Of a DNA stretch of 64,000 bases, positions 53,604 to 63,419 are shown in pieces. The DNA is from Arachis hypogaea (taxonomy: Eukaryota; Streptophyta; Magnoliopsida; Fabales; Fabaceae), in contig NC_092051.1 in the NCBI RefSeq assembly GCF_003086295.3, positions 82,158,445 through 82,222,444 of the forward strand, read 5' to 3'. The first letter of the stretch is position 1. Each line of letters opens with the position of its first letter. Position numbers and translations under genes: made by a program. Below the pieces are notes generated by a model that saw only the letters and a list, made by a program, of their open reading frames with translations, was not told the origin of the DNA and made no database searches.

Positions 53604-55793
53604 TCACAGATGTGCAGAGCTTTGTTGAGACTCTCCAACACCAAACTTAGAGTTTGGATATGGGAGTTCAACACCAAACTTAGAGTTTGGTTGTGGCCTC
53701 CCAACACTAAACTTAGAGTTTGACTGTGGGGGCTCTGGTTGACTCTGCTTTGAGAGAAGCTTTTTCTGCTTCCTCTCCATGGTTGCAGAGGGAGATCCTT
53801 GAGTTTTAAATACAAGGGAGTCCTCATTCCATTGAAGGACTATTTCACCTCTGTCAACATCAATCACAGCTCTTGCTGTGGCCCGGAAAGGTCTTCCTAG
53901 GATGATGGATTCATCCTCTTCCTTTCCAGTATCCAGGACTATGAAATCAGCAGGGATGTAAAGGCCTTCAACCTTTACTAATACGTCCTCTACTTGTCCA
54001 TATGCCTGTTTTCTCGAATTGTCTGCCATTTCTAGTGAGATTTTAGCAGCTTGCACCCCATAGATTCCCAGTTTCTCTATTACAGAGAAGGGCATGAGGT
54101 TTATTCCTGAACCAAGGTCACACAGAGCCTTAAAGATCATGGTGCCTATGGTACAGGGTATTATGAACTTCTCAGGATCGTGTCTCTTCTGAGGCAATGT
54201 CAGTTGATCCAGATCACTTAGTTCATTGATAAACAAGGGAGGTTCAACTTCCCAAGTATCAATGCCAAATAATTTGGCATTCAGCTTCATGATTACACCA
54301 AGAAACTTGGCAGTTTGCTCTTCAGTAACATCCTCAATCTCTTCAGAAGAGGAATACTCATCAGAGCTCATGAAGGGCATAAGGAGGTTCAATGGAATCT
54401 CTATGGTCTCTAGATGAGCCTCAGAGTCCCTTGGTTCCTCAGAGGGAAGCTCCTTATTGATCACTGAACGTCCCAGGAGGTCTTCCTCCTTAGGATTCAT
54501 GTCCTCTCCTCTCCTCACAGGTTCGGCCATGGTGCTTATGTCAATGGCCTTGCACTCTCCTTTTGGATTTTCTTCTGTATTGCTTGGGAGAGTACTAGGA
54601 GGGATTTCAGTGATCCTTTTACTCAGCTGGCCCACTTGTGCTTCCAAATTTCTAATGGAAGATCTGGTTTCATTCATGAAACTCACAGTGGCCTTAGATA
54701 GATCAGAGACTAGATTTGCTAAATTAGAAGCATTTTGTTCAGAGTTCTCTGTCTGTTGCTGAGTGGATGATGGAAAAGGTTTATTAGTGTTAAACCTGTT
54801 TCTTCCACCATTATTAAAGCCTTGTTGAGGCTTTTGATCCTTCCATGAGAAATTTGGATGATTTCTCCATGATGAGTTATAGGTGTTTCCATAAGGTTCA
54901 CCTAAGTAATTCACCTCTGCTATTGCAGGGTTCTCAGGATCATAAGCTTCTTCTTCATGAGAAGCCTCTTGAGTACTGTTGGATGCAGCTTGCATTCCAT
55001 GCAGACTCTGAAAGATCATATTGACTTGCTGAGTCAATATTTTATTCTGAGCCAATATGGCATTCAGAGTATCAACTTCAAGAACTCCCTTCTTCATAGG
55101 CGTCCCATTACTCACAGGATTTCTTTCAGAAGTGTACATGAACTGGTTATTAGCAACCATGTCAATGAGTTCTTGAGCTTCTGCAGGCATTTTCTTTAGG
55201 TGAATGGATCCACCTACAGAAGTGTCCAGTGACATTTTTGATAGCTCAGATAAACCATCATAGAATATATCCAGGATGGTCCATTCTGAAAGCATGTCAG
55301 AAGGACACTTTTTGGTCAACTGTTTGTATCTTTCCCAAGCTTCATAGAGGGATTCACCTTCTTTCTGTCTGAAGGTTTGAACATCAGCTCTAAGCTTGCT
55401 CAGCTTTTGAGGAGGAAAGTACTTGGCTAAGAAAGCTGTGACCAGCTTATCCCAAGAGTTCAGGCTGTCTTTGAGTTGAGAATCCAACCATAATCTAGCT
55501 CTGTCACTTACAGAAAAAGGGAAAAGCATGAGCCTGTAGACTTTAGGATCTACTCCATTAGTCTTAACAGTATTACATATCTGCAAGAATTCAGTTAAGA
55601 ACTGAAAAGGATCTTCAGATGGAAGTCCATGAAACTTGCAGTTCTGCTGCATCAGAGAAACTAATTGAGGTTTCAGCTCAAAGTTGTTTGCTCCAATGGC
55701 AGGAATGGAGATTCTTCTTCCATGTAAATTGTAATTAGGTGCAGTAAAGTCACCAAGCATCTTCCTTACATTATTATTATTTTTGGCTGCCAT
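53604..55793 (-). CDS. Gag-protease protein, 729 residues, intact, no pol (El-8)
   Basis: ATG at 55791-55793 (MAAKNNNNVR). Retrotransposon gag covers about residues 35-215 ([42 protein letters not shown]). A Q/N-rich and low-complexity middle follows. Retropepsin has DLGSG at 559-563 and ILGRPF at 631-636. Residues 692-720 are a triple repeat of NSKF(S/G)V. The frame then stops; in El-5 the RT would follow. The repeat codons are the same AAGTTTGGTGTTG word found at the polypurine motifs. An open frame this long in an element without pol suggests the particle and protease functions are still used. Confidence 0.88.
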   Translation of the reverse strand: MAAKNNNNVRKMLGDFTAPNYNLHGRRISIPAIGANNFELKPQLVSLMQQNCKFHGLPSEDPFQFLTEFLQICNTVKTNGVDPKVYRLMLFPFSVSDRARLWLDSQLKDSLNSWDKLVTAFLAKYFPPQKLSKLRADVQTFRQKEGESLYEAWERYKQLTKKCPSDMLSEWTILDIFYDGLSELSKMSLDTSVGGSIHLKKMPAEAQELIDMVANNQFMYTSERNPVSNGTPMKKGVLEVDTLNAILAQNKILTQQVNMIFQSLHGMQAASNSTQEASHEEEAYDPENPAIAEVNYLGEPYGNTYNSSWRNHPNFSWKDQKPQQGFNNGGRNRFNTNKPFPSSTQQQTENSEQNASNLANLVSDLSKATVSFMNETRSSIRNLEAQVGQLSKRITEIPPSTLPSNTEENPKGECKAIDISTMAEPVRRGEDMNPKEEDLLGRSVINKELPSEEPRDSEAHLETIEIPLNLLMPFMSSDEYSSSEEIEDVTEEQTAKFLGVIMKLNAKLFGIDTWEVEPPLFINELSDLDQLTLPQKRHDPEKFIIPCTIGTMIFKALCDLGSGINLMPFSVIEKLGIYGVQAAKISLEMADNSRKQAYGQVEDVLVKVEGLYIPADFIVLDTGKEEDESIILGRPFRATARAVIDVDRGEIVLQWNEDSLVFKTQGSPSATMERKQKKLLSKQSQPEPPQSNSKFSVGRPQPNSKFGVELPYPNSKFGVGESQQSSAHL

Positions 55794-57823
55794 CTCCTCT
55801 TCCTATTCGAAAATTTCTGAAAGGTTATCTCTGGATTGTTGTATTTTAGCTTCTCTTAGTTTCCTTTTCAGAGTCCTTTCAGGTTCTAGATCTGCTTCAA
55901 CAAGAATGTTCTTGTCCTTGCTCCTGCTCATATGACAGAGAAGAGGGCACAGAAATAATAATAATAATAATAGAGATCCTTTATGCCACAGTATAGGGAT
56001 CCCTGTGTGAGTAGAAGAAGAGGGGGAGACAAAGAATGTAATATAATGGAAGAAACACAACTGTGAGGATGACAGAGATGTGAGATGAGATGTTAGGATA
56101 TGAATGAATAAATAGAATAAGATGGGGGAGGGATAATTTTCGAAAATTATTTTGAAAAAGAGTTAGTGATTTTTGAAAATAGTTTTTGAAAAATGTTAGT
56201 AAGTTTTGAAATTTTTTTTGAAATAAAAAATAAAAAATAAAAATAATTAGTTAATTAAAAAGAAATTTTGAAAAAGAGGGAAGATATTTTCGAAAATTAG
56301 AGAGAGAGAGTTAGTTAGGTAGTTTTGAAAAAGTTAAGAAACAAACAAAAAGTTAGTTAGTTAGTTGAAACAAATTTTGAAAAGATAAGAAGTTAGGAAG
56401 TTAGAAAAGATATTTTGAAAAGATATTTTTGAAAAAGATAAGATAAGAAGATATTTTTGAAAAGATATGATTGAAATTAGTTTTGAAAAAGATTTGATTT
56501 TTAAAATCACAATTAATGACTTGATTCACAAGAAATCACAAGATATGATTCTAGAACTTAAAGTTTGAATCTTTCTTAATAAGTAAGTAACAAACTTGAA
56601 ATTTTTGAATCAAAATATTAATTGCTATTGTTATTTTCGAAAATTTGGTATAAAAATAAGAAAAAGATTTTTGAAAAATATTTTTGGAATTTTCAAAAAT
56701 AACTAAGAAATTTGAAAAAGATTTGATTTGTGAAAAAAAAGATTTTGAAAAAGATAAGATTTTCAAATTGAAAATTTGATTTGACTCATAAGAAACAACT
56801 TGATTTTAAAATTTTTGAAAAAGTCAACTCAAATTTTCGAATTTGATGAGAGAAAAGGGGAAAGATATTTTTTTGATTTTTGAATTTTTATGATGCAAGA
56901 GAAAAACACTAAAAAGATGCAATGCATGAGATTTTTTTTAGATCAAAACATGTGATGCATGCAAGAATGCTATGAATGTCAAGATGAACACCAAGAACAC
57001 TATGAATGTCAAGATGAACATCATAGACACAATTTTGAAAAACTTTTATTGCAAAGAAAACATGCAAGACACCAAACTTAGAATTCTTTAATGCTTAGAC
57101 ACTAAGAATTCAAGAATGCATATGAAAAATAAGAAAAGACACAAAACATGAAAACATCAAGATCAAACAAGAAGACTTACCAAGAACAACTTGAAGATCA
57201 TGAAGAACACTATGAATGCATGAAATTTTTGAAAAATGCAAGATGCACATGCAATTGACACCAAACTTATGATATGACTCAAGACTCAAACAAGAAACAC
57301 AAAATATTTTTTGATTTTTATGATTTTCTAATTTTTTTGGATTTTTATTTTATATTTTTCAAAAATTATTTAAAAGGAAAGAAAAATAAGGATTCCAAAA
57401 TTTTTAATATGAATTCCAGGAATCTTGCCATGTTAGTCTAAAGCTTCAGTCCAGGAATTAGACATGGCTCACTAGCCAGCCAAGCTTTCAATGAAAGCTC
57501 CGGTCCAAAACACTAGACATGGCCAATGGCCAGCCAAGCTTCAGCATGTAATTCTGACATGACACGCCTGACATACTCATTCCCAAAGGAATAGGACATG
57601 GCTTTACAGCCAGCCAGGCTTCAACGTGCTTCATGAAACACTAGAATTCATTCTTAAAAATTTTTGAATAAAATTTTTGAAAACATTTTTATATTATTTT
57701 CGAAAACAGATGAGAATATTTTAGAAATATTTTTTTTTTTGAAAAATTTTTGAAAAGAAAACAAAAAGAAAATTACCTAATCTGAGCAACAAGATGAACC
57801 GTCAGTTGTCCAAACTCAAACAA
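55794..57823 (-). other. El-8 leader, 2 kb, A/T-rich
   Basis: A short frame (55803-56060) upstream of gag is not supported. The stretch from 56130 to 56900 is packed with TTTTTGAAAA / TTTTCGAAAA words. An (ATA)n run lies at about 55951-55972. Two ACACCAAACTTA words lie near 57070 and 57256. No gene is present. Confidence 0.7.
57465..57612 (-). repeat. Three small TGGCY hairpins in the El-8 leader
   Basis: TGGCT-CACT-AGCCA (57465-57478), TGGCC-AAT-GGCCA (57520-57532) and TGGCT-TTAC-AGCCA (57599-57612) lie between primer site and gag, each preceded by GACA and followed by GCC. A fourth copy is in El-6 at 45659-45672. Confidence 0.7.
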
Positions 57824-57906
57824 TCCCGGGCAACGGCACCAAAAACTTGGTGCACGAAATTGTGATGTCCAGGCTCGAACAATCCCCGGCAACGGCGCCA
57901 AAAACT
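57824..57906 (-). other. Tandem tRNA-Asp primer sites in El-8
   Basis: The proximal, perfect site (57883-57900) is six bases from the LTR. A second, slightly mutated site (57824-57841) is followed by the same six-base spacer and a short LTR-end relic starting TGGTGCACGAAATTG (57848). Confidence 0.85.
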
Positions 57907-59543
57907 TGGTACGCGGAATCGTGATTACACTTTAATTATGTAAAGTTCATTGCTCTTTATTTCCCTGGAAATGGCGCCAAAAACATGATGCCAAAACCAC
58001 AGTTCACAACTCCGTGTAACTGACCAGCAAGTGCACTGGGTCGTCCAAGTAATACCTTACGTGAGTAAGGGTCGAATCCCACGGAGATTGTTGGTATGAA
58101 GCAAGCTATGGTCACCTTGCAAATCTCAGTTAGGCAGATATAAAATAGTTATGGAGTTTTCGAAAATAATACTAAAATAGGGATAGAGATACTTATGTAA
58201 ATCATTGGTGAGAATTTCAGATAAGCGAATAGAGATGCTTTCGTTCCTCTGAACCTCTGCTTTCCTGCTGTCTTCATCCAATCAGTCTTACTCCTTTCCA
58301 TGGCTGGCTTTATGCAAGGGCATCACCGTTGTCAGTGGCTACATCCCCTCCTCTCAGTGAAAAATATGCTCACATGCTCTGTCACAGCACGGCTAATCAT
58401 CTGTCGGTTCTCGATCATGCTGGAATAGGATTCACCCTCCTTTTGCGTTTGTCACTAACGCCCAGCACTCGCGAGTTTGAAGCTCGTCACAGTCATTCAA
58501 TCATTGAATCCTACTCGGAATACCACAGACAAGGTTTAGACTTTCCGGATTCTCTTGAATGCCGCCATCATTCTAGCTTACACCACGAAGATTCCGATTA
58601 AGGGATCTAAGAGATACTCATTCAATTCTAATGTAGAACGGAAGTGGTTGTCAGGCACGCGTTCATAGGGAATGATGATGATTGTCACATTCATCACATT
58701 CAGGTTGAAGTGCGAATGAATATCTTAGAAGCGAAATAAGAAGAATTGAATAGAAAACAGTAGTACTTTGCATTAATCTTTGAGGAACAGCAGAGCTCCA
58801 CACCTTAATCTATGGAGTGTAGAAACTCTACCGTTGAAAATACATAAGTGAAAGGTCCAGGCATGGCTGAGAGGCCAGCCCCTCTGATCTAAGAACCAGG
58901 CGTCCAAAGATATCTAATACAATAGTAAGAGGTCCTATTTATAATAAACTATCTACTAGGGTTTACATGAGTAAGTAATTGATGCATAAATCCACTTCCT
59001 GGGCCCACTTGGTGTGTGTTTGGGCTGAGCTTGAGTGTTGCACGTGCAGAGACCATTTGTGGAGTTGAACGCCAGGTTTTGATCCATTTCTGGCGTTCAA
59101 CTCTGGTTTTGGATCCTTTTCTGGCGCTGGACGCCAGATTTGGGCAGAAAGCTGGCGTTGAACGCCTGTTTACGTCGTCTATTCTTGGCCAAAGTATAGA
59201 TTATTATATATTGCTGGAAATCCCTGGATGTCTACTTTCCAACGCAATTGGAAGCGCGCCATTTCGAGTTCTGTAGCTCCAGAAAATTTACTTTGAGTGC
59301 AGGGAGGTCAGAATCCAACAGCATCAGCAGTCCTTCTTCAACCTCTGAATCTGATTTGTGCTCAAGTCCCTCAATTTCAGCCAGAAAATACCTGAAATCA
59401 CAGAAAAACACACAAACTCATAGTAAAGTCCAGAAATGTGAATTTAACATAAAAACTAATGAAAACGTCCCTAAAAGTAACTAGATCCTACTAAAAACAT
59501 ACTAAAAATAATGTCAAAAAGCGTATAAATTATCCGCTCATCA
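57907..59543 (-). repeat. El-8 5' LTR
   Basis: 1637 bp, TGGTACGCGG to CCGCTCATCA. Palindromes 59063-59170, TATAAATAGG on the minus strand at 58934-58943. No gene is present. Confidence 0.92.
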
Positions 59544-59830
59544 AGCCTACACACGGACCTCAGCACGAGCATATTCAACCGCCTCCATCTGAGATCCTGA
59601 AAATGCCTCAGGGAATGTACTTTCCTCCCCATGACTATTGGGACCAACTGACTACATCTCTAGGGGATCTAACTTCATCCGTCGGCCAGCTAAGGATAGA
59701 GCATCAAGATCACTCTGTCATCCTCTATCAGATAAGGAAGGATCAGAGGATCATGAGAGAGGAGAAACTGAGACAGGGGCGCAATATTGAGGAGCCCAAA
59801 TGCCAGAGGATTCATCGGAGGGAGCAGTAG
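59544..59830 (+). pseudogene. Third ORF, C-terminal part (El-7, resumed after El-8)
   Basis: Begins with the AGCCT duplication and encodes MPQGMYFPPHDYWDQL, then a charged helix (LRIEHQDHSVILYQIRKDQRIMREE), close to the El-8 copy at 52567-52770. It ends with a stop at 59828-59830. It would form the coiled-coil end of the protein begun at 48978. Confidence 0.8.
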
Positions 59831-60847
59831 CCGCCGTCACTGCGGTGGTCACGTTTCATTCTCCATTTATCTATGTTACTTCTATTTTCCTTGTACTTTA
59901 CTTTCGTCTGTTTTCTATTCTAGTGCATGATCACATTTAGTATTATGTTTTTTTTCTAGTACTATTTTCGTTTCTGTGTTATGTTATAAGATATCTTATG
60001 TATCCATCATTAAGCTTAAAAGAAAGATTTATTGAAAAAGGAATAGTAAAGGTACATAAATTTTCCAGTTATATCATGAGTTATTCCAATTATTTAAGAT
60101 GTGGTGGCCTTATCTTTACCTTCTGAATGTATGAAAAACTGTGCATGATTGATATTGGAGTTGAGTATGTTGGCTCTTGAATAATGGTGAATTTAGAGAA
60201 GTATTATTGATTCTCTGAAAAATAAAAAATATTGATTCTTGAAGCAAGAAAAAGTAGCAAAAAAATCAAAGAAAAATAAAGAAAATACAAGAGCAAGGAT
60301 CCAAGGCTTTGAGCATCAATAGTTAGGAGGGTCAAAATTGGCCTAAAAAGTTCAAATGAGTTGCTATCCCTAACTAAATGTTTGTGGTGTGAAGTTGTCA
60401 AATAAAAAGCTTGAGACTGAGCAATTAGAGTCGTGATCCAAAGCTAAAGAGTACGCTTAAGAACTCTGGGCATCACTGTCTGAAATTTAAGCAAAGCTAA
60501 ATTTGAATCCAAAGGGTTCCCCTAGTTAAGTGTCTGTGGCGTTTATGTATCCGGTGGTAATACTTGAAAACAAAACACTTAGAGTCACGACTACACTCAA
60601 AGGTGCAAAGCACCAAAAAGAAGCTGTGTTCAAAAATCATGAAAAACTAAAAGAATAGAATCAATAATATCATCTGGATTCTAGTTCCAAGAGATGGCAA
60701 CATTTCTGAGCTTCAATAGAAAGTGAGATTCTAAAACTATTCAAGAATAAAAAACTAATAGCCCCATTCAATAATTGGAAATAAGCTTCACTGACAACTC
60801 TGGGACCTTATGTATTTTACTCTTCTTTAGTCCATTCTAATTTTTGG
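59831..60847 (+). other. El-7 3' noncoding region
   Basis: About 1 kb without a gene. From about 60230 it is the inverted equivalent of the El-4 and El-8 regions at 14770-15874 and 51506-52400, including the A/G-rich tract (60235-60300). Confidence 0.75.
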
Positions 60848-60884
60848 TTGCTTGAGGACAAGCAATAGTTTAAGTTTAGTGTTG
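60848..60884 (+). other. El-7 AGGA stem-loop and polypurine-type motif
   Basis: TTGCTTG-AGGA-CAAGCAA (60848-60865) followed by GTTTAAGTTTAGTGTTG, ending against the 3' LTR at 60885. Confidence 0.8.
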
Positions 60885-62386
60885 TGATAAGTGGATTTCT
60901 TATACGCTTTTTCATTGCATTTTCATATTATTTTCAGTTAGATTTTATTAATTTTAGTAAGTTTTAGTATGTTTTAGTGCAAAAATAACTTTTTGGATGC
61001 TACGTTAAGTTTTTGTGTTTTTCCTATGATTATAGGTGATTTTTGGGCAGAAATAGCAAGATTCGCAAAGTCTTGTTCAGAGCTGAAGAAAGGATAGTAG
61101 ATGCTGTCAGATCCTAACCTCCGTGCACTCTAACTTGCATATCATAAGCTACAGAGGTCCAATTGATGCTCTCTCAATGGCGTTGAAAACTTAACTTTCA
61201 GAGCTTTCCAGAAATATATGATAATCTATACTTCTCTTCCAGATCACTGCCCATAATTGGCGTTGAACGCCCACATCAGGTGTTCAACGCCCAAGAAGGA
61301 TTAAGGCCCAGTGTTGAATGCCCAAAACTGGCGTTCAACGCCACCAAAGGACCATGGGAACAGCACGTTCACCCCCTAGCTGGAGTTCAATGCCCAAACT
61401 CCAAGTTGAACGCCAGGCTTAGGATGAGCACAAGACCAAAGTGGGCCCAAAGTGGATTTTCGCACTCTTTGGATTAGTCTAGTTTATCTTTGTACTTTTT
61501 AATTTTAAATTAACATCTTTTAAGATTAGCATCTCCTATTTAAAGAGGAAATCACTTAGGTTTAGGATTATCTGGAATTTGTATCATACTTTTCATATCT
61601 AGGTTTTCTCTATAAATTATGAGCAACAAAACCTCTTAGGTTAAGGTTAGAAGCTCTGCTGATTCCTATGGATTATTAATATTACTGTTTCTATTTCAAT
61701 ATATGTTTGATCACATTCTATGATGTATTGTCGTTCTTCATCCAAATGAGACCGGTATGTCCCTTTCTCTACATGAGTTCTTCATCTGTGCTAATTGAGG
61801 ATACGTGACATATAATCTGGTTAGTTATGGGTGATGAGGTTCTTGTGGCATTAAGGCTAGAATCATGGAGCATCATTCTCTGATCTGGAAGATTTGATCT
61901 TGTTTGTGGTATTTTGAGTAGGATCATAAAGGAAAATGAATTGTGTGGGCTTCATCCTCGGCCATAGTGAACGACCATGAATTAACTTGATGAGAGGACA
62001 CGAGTTAAACTCTGACAGCTTTGCTATGGTTTAGAGGAGATTGACTTGATGAGAGGACATGAGTTAATCACTTACAACTTTTCCATAGAACGACTTATCC
62101 ATTGTTGAAGTAGCCAGTAAGACTTGTTAATCTAGAAAGATAAAGCATCTCCAAAGCCTTAACTGATTTCTTATTACTGTTTTCACATTAATTCTTAACT
62201 CCTTTCTTTTATGCGCATTCAACAACAACAACTATCCTTCTATTCGCCTGACTAAGATCTGCAGGATAACTACAACTTGCTCAATCTAATAATCCTTATG
62301 GGATGGACCCTCACTCACCTGAGGTATTACTTGGACGACCCAGTGCACTTGCCGGTGAAGTTGTGCGAGTTCAATTTCGTGCACCA
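60885..62386 (+). repeat. El-7 3' LTR
   Basis: 1502 bp, TGATAAGTGG to TTTCGTGCACCA. GGCGTT/AACGCC palindromes, several mutated (61257-61420), lie 117 bp before TATTTAAA (61537-61544). No gene; the partner LTR is not in the window. Confidence 0.85.
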
Positions 62387-62943
62387 AAGAACCCACTGAA
62401 TTTATTACTAACCTCCTGCAGATCTATGACACTATGAGGACCAGCGGAGTAGACCCTGACGTCTACAGGCTGCTGCTCTTCCTATTTGCTGGAAAAGACC
62501 AAGCAAAGAGGTGGTTGGATGCTCAGCCCAGAGCAAGCCTGAACACATGGAGTAAAGTAGTGAACAAGTTTCTGAACCAATATTTCACCCCAAGGAAGCT
62601 TACTAAGCTGAGACTAGACATTCAGACCTTTAAACAAGGGGAGAGCGAGTCCCTTCATGATGCTTGGGTAAGGTACAAGCTAATGCTCAGAAAATGCCCC
62701 ATGAAAATATTTTCAGATTGAGTTAGGTTGGATATTTTCTATTATAGACTCATGGACATGGCCAAGATGTCCCTAGATAACTCTGCTGGTGGGTGAATAC
62801 ACATGAAGAAGTCAACTGAAGAAGCTGATGAACTCATTGAGACAGTCGCCAACAATCAGTATTTATACTCATCCAGTGAGACTTTAATGAAAGGAGAAGT
62901 CAAGGCAGTGTCCACTGAACCCACCACTGTTCATTCCTTGGGT
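62387..62943 (+). pseudogene. El-9: Athila-type gag relic
   Basis: From 62389 the frame reads EPTEFITNLLQIYDTM, then VYRLLLFLFAGKDQAKRWL and SLHDAWVRYKLMLRKCP, clearly homologous to El-4 gag (about residues 60-230). In-frame TGA stops occur at 62719-62721 and near 62794. It ends where the El-10 LTR begins. It is probably an old element into which El-7 inserted. Confidence 0.8.
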
Positions 62944-63378
62944 TGAGTTACATGATCCGAGTTAGATGAAGACAAAAACGACCAACCTCTTATAAAGGTT
63001 GGTCAACACCGACCTCTTCTCAAAGAGCTCGGCCAAATTGCTACAAGGGCCTAAGTAGGCCCAAAACAGAAGATCACAGCCCACTTAAAGGCGGTTGGCC
63101 TAAAGATAAGGGGACCCACCCACAAAAGATAAGATAAGATAACTAACTTATCTCAAGGAAGGTCACTCCACACTACTATAAATACACTGGAGCACCCAGG
63201 TATAACTCATATTCTGATTCTACACAAGAAACCTGCTCAAAGCCCGTGCTAACTTAAGCATCGGAGTCTCTTGCAGGTACCACCACCCTCTGCTGATCAA
63301 GGATTGACAGCACCACCAAGTCCAGCAAGTCAGACACGATCTGAGATCGGCCTTCAGTTTTAGGTAACCCTCGGAACA
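62944..63378 (+). repeat. El-10 5' LTR
   Basis: About 435 bp, TGAGTTACATG to GGAACA. Near its start GACCAACCT and AGGTTGGTC pair in a 9-bp stem (62979-63003). It is less GC-poor than the neighbouring Athila LTRs and lacks their palindromes. The right boundary is set by the primer site. Confidence 0.65.
63177..63184 (+). promoter_or_regulatory. TATA box of El-10 LTR
   Basis: TATAAATA in CACTACTATAAATACACTGG, about 195 bp before the primer site. Confidence 0.7.
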
Positions 63379-63400
63379 TTGGCGCCATTGCTAGAGAACC
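63379..63400 (+). other. El-10 primer-binding site region
   Basis: TTGGCGCCATTGC directly follows the LTR. It shares TGGCGCC and TTGC with the tRNA-Asp sites of the other elements but then diverges, so the primer tRNA is uncertain. Confidence 0.55.
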
Positions 63401-63419
63401 TGGAAGTCATCCTACCATC

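Larger units (their letters stand above)
49835..59543 (-). mobile_element. El-8: non-autonomous gag-protease Athila-like element
   Basis: LTRs at 49835-51467 and 57907-59543 (about 97-98% alike) are flanked by a perfect AGCCT target-site duplication (49830-49834 and 59544-59548). A tRNA-Asp primer site lies at 57883-57900. The interior has an intact gag-protease ORF and a truncated third ORF, but no RT, RNase H or integrase. The clean duplication shows it integrated as a normal element, so its enzymes must have come from elsewhere; El-4/El-5-like elements are the obvious candidates. Confidence 0.92.
47603..62386 (+). mobile_element. El-7: non-autonomous Athila-like element, split by El-8, 5' end lost
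   Basis: The parts are 47603-49834 and 59544-62386. They hold a protease remnant fused to an integrase-like tail, a palindrome cluster with a TATA box, a broken third ORF that resumes after El-8, a 3' noncoding region, a stem-loop with polypurine motif, and a 3' LTR. There is no RT, RNase H or integrase core. The AGCCT duplication on both sides of El-8 proves the two halves belong together. Confidence 0.8.

Noticed and set aside
55803..56060. Small upstream ORF before El-8 gag
   Set aside because: Its N-terminal half looks random and it is not matched in El-4; a leader peptide cannot be excluded but is unsupported.
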